Assembly: GCF_024519315.1 (NCBI RefSeq)
Contig: NZ_JANIIC010000002.1
Location: 248,001 to 312,000, forward strand
DNA from: Streptomyces malaysiensis subsp. samsunensis
Lineage (GTDB): Bacteria > Actinomycetota > Actinomycetes > Streptomycetales > Streptomycetaceae
Length of the DNA stretch: 64,000 nt
Reading direction: 5' to 3'
This document shows positions 59,326 to 64,000 of the stretch, one piece after another. Position 1 is the stretch's first letter. Every line of letters starts with the position of its first letter. The position numbers were made by a program, and so were the translations under genes. The notes below the pieces were generated by a model. The model was given only the letters and a program-made list of their open reading frames with translations, made no database searches and was not told the DNA's origin.

Positions 59326-61929
59326 GTGCGTTTTCGTTCATCTTTCGCCAGATCCGTGGTCGCGACCGTGGCCTTGGCGCTCGGCGCGCTCGGTCTGCTG
59401 ACCGCCCCCGGTCCGGCCGCGGCCGACACCCCCTCCGACGACCCCTCGGTCATCCACGGCCTCCGCGGCGACTACTACCTCCAGTCCGCCCCGGGGGCCT
59501 TCGACTTCCACGAGCTGAAGGCCACCAGCCTCGACTCCGCCCTCGACTTCGACAATCTGGAGCCGCGGCTACAGGCCACCACCGGACGGTCCGACGACGT
59601 CAGCGCCCGCTGGACCGGCCAGATCACCCCCGAGCGCTCCGGTGCGCACACCTTCTCGATCACCGGCGACAACGGCTTCCGGCTGTGGATCGACGGCAAA
59701 CCGGTCATCGACCACTGGGTGGACGACTGGGACAAGGAGCAGACCTCCCAGCCCGTCGAGCTCACCGCGGGCAAGGCGTATGACATCAAGGTCGAGTACT
59801 TCGAGCACAACGGCGGCTCCAACCTCCATCTGTCCTGGACCCCGCCGGGCGCGGCCAAGGCGCCCGTGCCCGCGTCCGCCTTCCGGCTGCCCGCGGACTT
59901 CGACTACGACGGGCCGGTGGCCGGCGCCGTCCAGCCCGACGGCCGTACGCTGCTGCTGGACTTCGCCCGGCCCCTGACCGCTCCCCCGGCCGATCTGACC
60001 TCGCATCTGACCGCCGTCATCGGCGGCGCGCAGTGGCCGCTCGGGCGCGCCCGGCTGGATACGGCCGACCCGTCCCGGCTGCTGCTCTCCCTGAAGGAGC
60101 CGGTGGTCGGAAAGGGCGGCGAGGCCATCGTGCGCTACGACGGCGAGGGCGGCCTCGAGGACACCGACGGCGCCATCGACCCGTATGTGTCCTTCGGCGG
60201 CAACAAGTCGACGTACCAGCTGAGCACCCCCTGGGCCAAGGATGTCGGTCCCGACAACGCCCACCCCGAGTACCCGCGCCCCCAGCTGACCCGCGATCAG
60301 TGGCGCAACCTCAATGGCAGCTGGGAGTTCGCCGCCGCGAAGGAGGGGCAGAAGCCCCCGGTCGGGCAGCGGCTGGGGGAGCGGATCCTGGTGCCGTACC
60401 CGGTGGAGTCCAAGCTCTCCGGCGTGGAGCGGCATGAGGACCGCATGTGGTACCGGCGGACCTTCACCGTCCCGGACGGCTGGAAGGTCGGCGAGGGCAA
60501 GCGGCTGCGGCTGAATTTCGACGCCGTCGACTGGCAGGCCGAGGTGTACGTCAACGGTACCCGGGTGGCCGACCACCGCGGCGGCTACGACCGGTTCAGC
60601 GCCGATGTCACCGACGCCCTGCGGCCGGGCCGCACCCAGGAGCTGATCGTCGGCGTCTACGACCCGACGGACGCCGCCGACGGCGAGAACCCGCCGATGG
60701 GCAAGCAGCGTCTCGACCCCAGCGGCATCTTCTACACCCCCTCCTCCGGGATCTGGCAGACCGTCTGGATGGAGCCGGTCGGCACCGACCATGTGGACAC
60801 CCTCAAGCTGACCCCGGACGTCCCGGGCGAGGCCCTCACCACCGAGGTCCGCGGGGTGCGGGACGGCGTTCCGGTCACCGCGACCGCCTACGACGGGCGG
60901 CGCGTGGTCGGCACCGCCACCGGGCGCACCGGTGAGCCGCTGACCGTCCCGGTGCCCTCCCCGCATCTGTGGTCCCCCGACGATCCGCATCTGTACCAGC
61001 TGAAGGTCACGGTCGGGCGGGGCGCCTCGGCGGACCGGGTGGAGAGCTACTTCGGCATGCGGAGCATCGCCGTCAAGGAGGTGGACGGCAAGAAGCGCAC
61101 CGTGCTCAACGGCAAGCCGATCTTCTCCATGGCCACCCTCGACCAGGGGTTCTGGCCCGATGGACTGCACACCGCGCCGACCGACGAGGCCCTCGCGTAC
61201 GACCTGAAGATGCACAAGCGCATGGGCTTCAACTCGGTGCGCAAGCACATCAAGGTCGAGCCCGACCGCTGGTACTACTGGGCCGACCGGCTGGGCCTGA
61301 TGGTATGGCAGGACATGCCCGCCATGAACACGGTCACCCCGTCCGAGAAGGCGCAGGCGCAGTACGAGCACGAGATGAAGCGGATGATCGACCAGCACAT
61401 CAGCAGCCCGTCGATCGCCATCTGGGTGACCTTCAACGAGGGCTGGGGCCAGTACGGCGGCCCGAAGGTGCCGACGCTGGCCAAGGGCTGGGACCCCAGC
61501 CGGCTGATCAACGGCGCCAGCGGCTGGAACGACACCGGCAACGGCGACCTCGCCGACATCCACGCCTACCCGGGGCCGGGCGATCCGCGCCCCGACGCCT
61601 CACGGGCGGGGGTCACCGGTGAGTACGGCGGCCTCGGCCTGGCCATACCGGGGCATGCCTGGCCGGTGCAGCACACCTATGTCGGCGTCGACAAGGAGCA
61701 GTACACCGAGGAGTATCTGAAGCTGCTGGACAAGGTGCGCGGGCTGGTCGCGTGCAACGGCAGCAGCGGGGCCGTCTACACCCAGATCACGGATGTGGAG
61801 GGCGAGCTCAACGGGCTGCTCACCTATGACCGCAAGGAGATCAAGCCCGATGTGGAGCGGCTGCGCCAGGCCCATCAGGCACTGATCCGCGACGCGGCGG
61901 ACCCGGCGTCCATGGAGTGCACCGGCTAA
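59326..61929 (+). CDS. Secreted PA14 - GH2 glycoside hydrolase
   Basis: An 867-residue exported enzyme. Signal: RSSFARSVVATVALALGALGLL with AAA cleavage. A PA14 carbohydrate-binding domain is at ~45-190 (LRGDYYLQSAPGAFDFHELK, FSITGDNGFRLWIDGKPVIDHW, YFEHNGGSNLHLSWTPP). Then come a GH2 sugar-binding sandwich (NLNGSWEFAAAKEG, MWYRRTFTVPDGW, VYVNGTRVADHRGGYDRF), the Ig-like domain, and a TIM barrel (GFNSVRKHIKVEPDRWYYWADRLGLMVWQDMP, WVTFNEGWGQYGG with the catalytic Asn-Glu). Specificity within GH2 is not clear; beta-galactosidase naming would be a guess. GTG 59326 is chosen for AAGGAGG four bases upstream. Confidence 0.93.
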   Translation: MRFRSSFARSVVATVALALGALGLLTAPGPAAADTPSDDPSVIHGLRGDYYLQSAPGAFDFHELKATSLDSALDFDNLEPRLQATTGRSDDVSARWTGQITPERSGAHTFSITGDNGFRLWIDGKPVIDHWVDDWDKEQTSQPVELTAGKAYDIKVEYFEHNGGSNLHLSWTPPGAAKAPVPASAFRLPADFDYDGPVAGAVQPDGRTLLLDFARPLTAPPADLTSHLTAVIGGAQWPLGRARLDTADPSRLLLSLKEPVVGKGGEAIVRYDGEGGLEDTDGAIDPYVSFGGNKSTYQLSTPWAKDVGPDNAHPEYPRPQLTRDQWRNLNGSWEFAAAKEGQKPPVGQRLGERILVPYPVESKLSGVERHEDRMWYRRTFTVPDGWKVGEGKRLRLNFDAVDWQAEVYVNGTRVADHRGGYDRFSADVTDALRPGRTQELIVGVYDPTDAADGENPPMGKQRLDPSGIFYTPSSGIWQTVWMEPVGTDHVDTLKLTPDVPGEALTTEVRGVRDGVPVTATAYDGRRVVGTATGRTGEPLTVPVPSPHLWSPDDPHLYQLKVTVGRGASADRVESYFGMRSIAVKEVDGKKRTVLNGKPIFSMATLDQGFWPDGLHTAPTDEALAYDLKMHKRMGFNSVRKHIKVEPDRWYYWADRLGLMVWQDMPAMNTVTPSEKAQAQYEHEMKRMIDQHISSPSIAIWVTFNEGWGQYGGPKVPTLAKGWDPSRLINGASGWNDTGNGDLADIHAYPGPGDPRPDASRAGVTGEYGGLGLAIPGHAWPVQHTYVGVDKEQYTEEYLKLLDKVRGLVACNGSSGAVYTQITDVEGELNGLLTYDRKEIKPDVERLRQAHQALIRDAADPASMECTG

Positions 61930-61977
61930 GCGCTCCGCGGGACGTGCCGCGATGCGTCGTCGGCCGACTGCGGCGCC

Positions 61978-62025
61978 GTCGTGGCTGGTCGCGCAGTTCC
62001 CCGCGCCCCTTCGGGGCGCTGCCCG
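61978..62025. repeat. Streptomyces extragenic hairpin repeat, likely terminator of GH2
   Basis: GTCGTGGCTGGTCGCGCAGT and the following CCCGCGCCCC with hairpin GCGCCCC-TTC-GGGGCGC (62003-62019) match a sequence I recognise as recurring in intergenic regions of many Streptomyces genomes. It lies 48 bp after the GH2 stop. Confidence 0.65.
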
Positions 62026-62113
62026 AACCGTAGCGGACCTCCTCCGACCTGCTTAGCCGCACGGCTCGGCCCATGGTGGTGACCCGTTCCGGGGTGCGCG
62101 TCCCCGGGGCGGG

Positions 62114-62779
62114 TCATTCGGCCGCCAGCGCCTCGACGGCGGCGACCGTACGGTCCACCACCACGTCGTACAGCCTGCTCTGCGCCCGCGGCAGCCTCGA
62201 CAGCAGCGGGGCCACCACCTCCCGCTCCTCCTGGGGGTACAGGGCCAGCGCCTCGGTCAGGGCGTCCAGTTTGCGGGCGGAGACCGGGCCGCGGTGGGTC
62301 TCGTAGACCGCGTGGCCGATGACGGTGGAGCCGATGAGGGTCACGGCCAGCGCGAGATCCTCATCGCTCAGCTTCAGGGGGCGCAGCATCCGGGTGAGGG
62401 TCACCAGGGAGGAGATCCGGGCGGGCTGCTGGGTGGCGGCCATATAGGGGAGCAGCTGACGGTAGGGCAGCAGATATTCGCGGCTGCCGTGCATCCAGGC
62501 GCGCAGCCGCTCCTGCCAGGTCTCGCCCGGCGGGTCCCGGTGCTGGGCCTCGGCCAGGACGCGGTCGGCCACGGCCTGGAGGAGATCGTCGCGGTCGGGG
62601 AAGTAGCGGTAGAGCGCCATGGGGGCGGAGCCGACCGCCTCGGCGACCTTCTTGACGGTCAGCGCGGCCTCCGGCTCGCGGACCGCGAGCTCGGCGGCGC
62701 TGCGGACGATCTGCTCGCGCGACAGGCGGGGCGGGCGCCCGCGTCCCCTGCGGACGGTACCCTCCGCGGTCCCGGCCAT
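62114..62779 (-). CDS. TetR-family regulator
   Basis: A 221-residue repressor. The helix-turn-helix is LSREQIVRSAAELAVREPEAALTVKKVAEAVGSAPMALYRYFPDRDDLL. The C-terminal helical domain (MAATQQPARISSLVTLTRML, GSTVIGHAVYETHRG) forms the ligand pocket. A basic GRGRPPR hook precedes the HTH. ATG 62779 is preferred over GTG 62794 because AAAGGA lies six bases before it. It is divergent from an MFS exporter, the classic arrangement for a drug-responsive repressor. Confidence 0.92.
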   Translation of the reverse strand: MAGTAEGTVRRGRGRPPRLSREQIVRSAAELAVREPEAALTVKKVAEAVGSAPMALYRYFPDRDDLLQAVADRVLAEAQHRDPPGETWQERLRAWMHGSREYLLPYRQLLPYMAATQQPARISSLVTLTRMLRPLKLSDEDLALAVTLIGSTVIGHAVYETHRGPVSARKLDALTEALALYPQEEREVVAPLLSRLPRAQSRLYDVVVDRTVAAVEALAAE

Positions 62780-62951
62780 CCGGTGTCCTTTCACTCGCCC
62801 CCGTCGTGCCGGTCCCCAAGGCTACGCATGTCCACTCGGGCGCCGCTCGTGGCCGTCCGCCGCGTCCTCCGGGCGTGAACCGCGGGAGATCTGCCACGAC
62901 ATGGCCTGACATGGGTGATGGACCAAGGGGCGACACTCCCGGCGGGCATAT

Positions 62952-62980
62952 TTGACGTACCTGTTACACAAATTTATGCG
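62952..62980 (+). promoter_or_regulatory. Candidate promoter of the MFS exporter
   Basis: TTGACG (62952-62957) and TATGCG (62975-62980) are separated by 17 bp, 63 bp before the exporter start, in an AT-richer stretch of the divergent region. Confidence 0.5.
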
Positions 62981-63042
62981 ACACTGCTGCGGCGCCCGAA
63001 GTGGCTCGACGCCCCTACGAAGGACCACGACGAAGGACCACC

Positions 63043-64000
63043 GTGACTTCCTTGCCTCCGACCCCCGATGCCCCCGAAGCGGCGATGACCGCCCACCCGC
63101 CGCGCTCCGGTCCGGTGGTCGCCGTCCTGGCGTTCGGCGGGATCGTCGTCTCCCTGATGCAGACCCTGGTGGTGCCGCTGATCCCGGATCTCCCGGCGCT
63201 GCTGGACACCTCGGCCTCGGACGCCTCCTGGGCGATCACCGCCACTCTGCTCGCCGGCGCGGTGGCCACCCCCGTACTGGGCCGGCTCGGCGATATGTAC
63301 GGCAAGCGGCGGACGCTGCTGATCAGCCTGGCGATGCTGGTGATCGGATCGGTGGTGTGCGCGCTCTCCGACACGCTCGCCCCCATGATCGTCGGCCGTG
63401 CGCTCCAGGGCTTCTCCGCGGGCGTGATCCCGCTGGGCATCAGCATCATGCGGGACGAACTGCCCGCCGAACGGCTCGGCTCTGCGATGGCGCTGATGAG
63501 CTCCTCGCTGGGCGTCGGCGGCGCCCTCGGGCTGCCCGGGGCCGCGGCGCTGGCCGAACACGCCGACTGGCATGTGCTGTTCTGGGTCTCGGCGAGCCTG
63601 GGCACGGTGGTGATCGCGCTGGTGCTGGCGCTGGTACCGGAGTCCCCGGTGCATGGCGGCGGGCGGTTCGACCTGGTGGGCGCCCTCGGACTGTCGGCCG
63701 GGCTGCTCTGTCTGCTGCTGGCCATCTCCAAGGGCGCCGACTGGGGCTGGGGCAGCGGTGTCACCACCGGGCTGTTCGCCGCCGCGGTGGTCGTGCTGTT
63801 CCTGTGGAGCCGGTGGGAGCTGCGGGTGAGCGGGCCGCTGGTGGATCTGCGCACCACCATGCGCCGTCAGGTGCTGCTCACCAATCTGGCCTCCATCGTC
63901 ATCGGCTTCGCGATGTTCGGGATGTCGCTGGTGCTGCCGCAGTTGCTCCAGATGCCCTCGGCCACGGGGTACGGGCTGGGCCAGTCGATGATGACCGCCG
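63043..64000 (+). CDS. MFS drug exporter (DHA2-like), N-terminal part, cut by window end
   Basis: The frame is open to the last base; 319 residues are seen. After a Pro-rich N-terminus the first helix is VVAVLAFGGIVVSLMQTLVVPLIPDLPALL, followed by motif A-like GRLGDMYGKRRTLL and motif C-like GVGGALGLPGAAALAEHADWHVLFWVSA. Nine or so membrane segments are visible, with the helix-7/8 linker FDLVGALGLSAGLL typical of 14-helix DHA2 exporters. GTG 63043 follows AAGGACCACC. The divergent TetR gene is its likely repressor. Confidence 0.92.
   Translation, partial: MTSLPPTPDAPEAAMTAHPPRSGPVVAVLAFGGIVVSLMQTLVVPLIPDLPALLDTSASDASWAITATLLAGAVATPVLGRLGDMYGKRRTLLISLAMLVIGSVVCALSDTLAPMIVGRALQGFSAGVIPLGISIMRDELPAERLGSAMALMSSSLGVGGALGLPGAAALAEHADWHVLFWVSASLGTVVIALVLALVPESPVHGGGRFDLVGALGLSAGLLCLLLAISKGADWGWGSGVTTGLFAAAVVVLFLWSRWELRVSGPLVDLRTTMRRQVLLTNLASIVIGFAMFGMSLVLPQLLQMPSATGYGLGQSMMTA

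Overview
The window is from a high-GC actinomycete, almost certainly a Streptomyces chromosome. The grounds are the extreme third-position G/C bias, GTG starts behind strong GGAGG sites, rare TTA (bldA-type) codons, a snapalysin, a streptogrisin-type protease, a small laccase, a SAV_2336-family protein, and the extragenic hairpin repeat near 62.0 kb. I see no tRNA, rRNA, CRISPR array, prophage or intact insertion sequence. I count 50 coding regions, two of them cut by the window ends.

Layout. 0-15.6 kb holds catabolic and regulatory genes: a TetR fragment, an SDR, a secreted GH92 mannosidase-type enzyme behind a LacI-type palindrome, a zinc alcohol dehydrogenase, an MFS transporter, a GT1 glycosyltransferase, an ECF41 sigma factor, a secreted GH9 cellulase behind a textbook CebR box, a glutathione peroxidase, a DUF3761 protein, a YceI fusion protein, and a GAF/AAA/Fis regulator.

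15.7-27.1 kb is the most unusual part. It holds a four-helix membrane protein, a nucleosidase carrying a C-terminal effector-associated domain (EAD), then a tightly overlapping trio: VMAP (with a matching EAD), a MoxR ATPase, and a 1453-residue vWA-like/NB-ARC/TPR protein. This is the architecture of the ternary NTP-dependent conflict systems. Convergent to it lies a two-gene unit: a 59-residue putative RiPP precursor, short enough to be missed by ordinary gene calling, and a stand-alone HExxH peptide beta-hydroxylase. Five of these seven genes contain TTA codons, so the locus looks developmentally gated.

27.2-45 kb: a DUF4232 lipoprotein, a LysM protein, a DUF1876/phosphoribosyltransferase pair and a DUF72 pair. 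Then a PfkB kinase/DeoR/GH4 glycosidase locus and a DeoR-ABC importer-polyol dehydrogenase operon with ATGA overlaps, no ATPase of its own and a strong terminator. These are followed by a flavin monooxygenase/epoxidase-type enzyme, a third DeoR regulator, snapalysin and RecQ.

45-64 kb: two translationally coupled secreted proteins (cupredoxin-OmpL47-DUF1080 and ThuA-PQQ glucose dehydrogenase) divergent from a Tat-exported small laccase. Then a streptogrisin-like protease, a GntR/MatC-carrier pair with palindromic operators, a GH65 phosphorylase, and a lamin-tail secreted protein with a 162-bp MITE in its upstream region. An SDR stands divergent from a secreted PA14-GH2 enzyme, and a TetR regulator divergent from an MFS exporter runs off the end. 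Overall this is a carbohydrate-scavenging region, with several secreted hydrolases under sugar-responsive operators, into which one conflict/RiPP locus is set.
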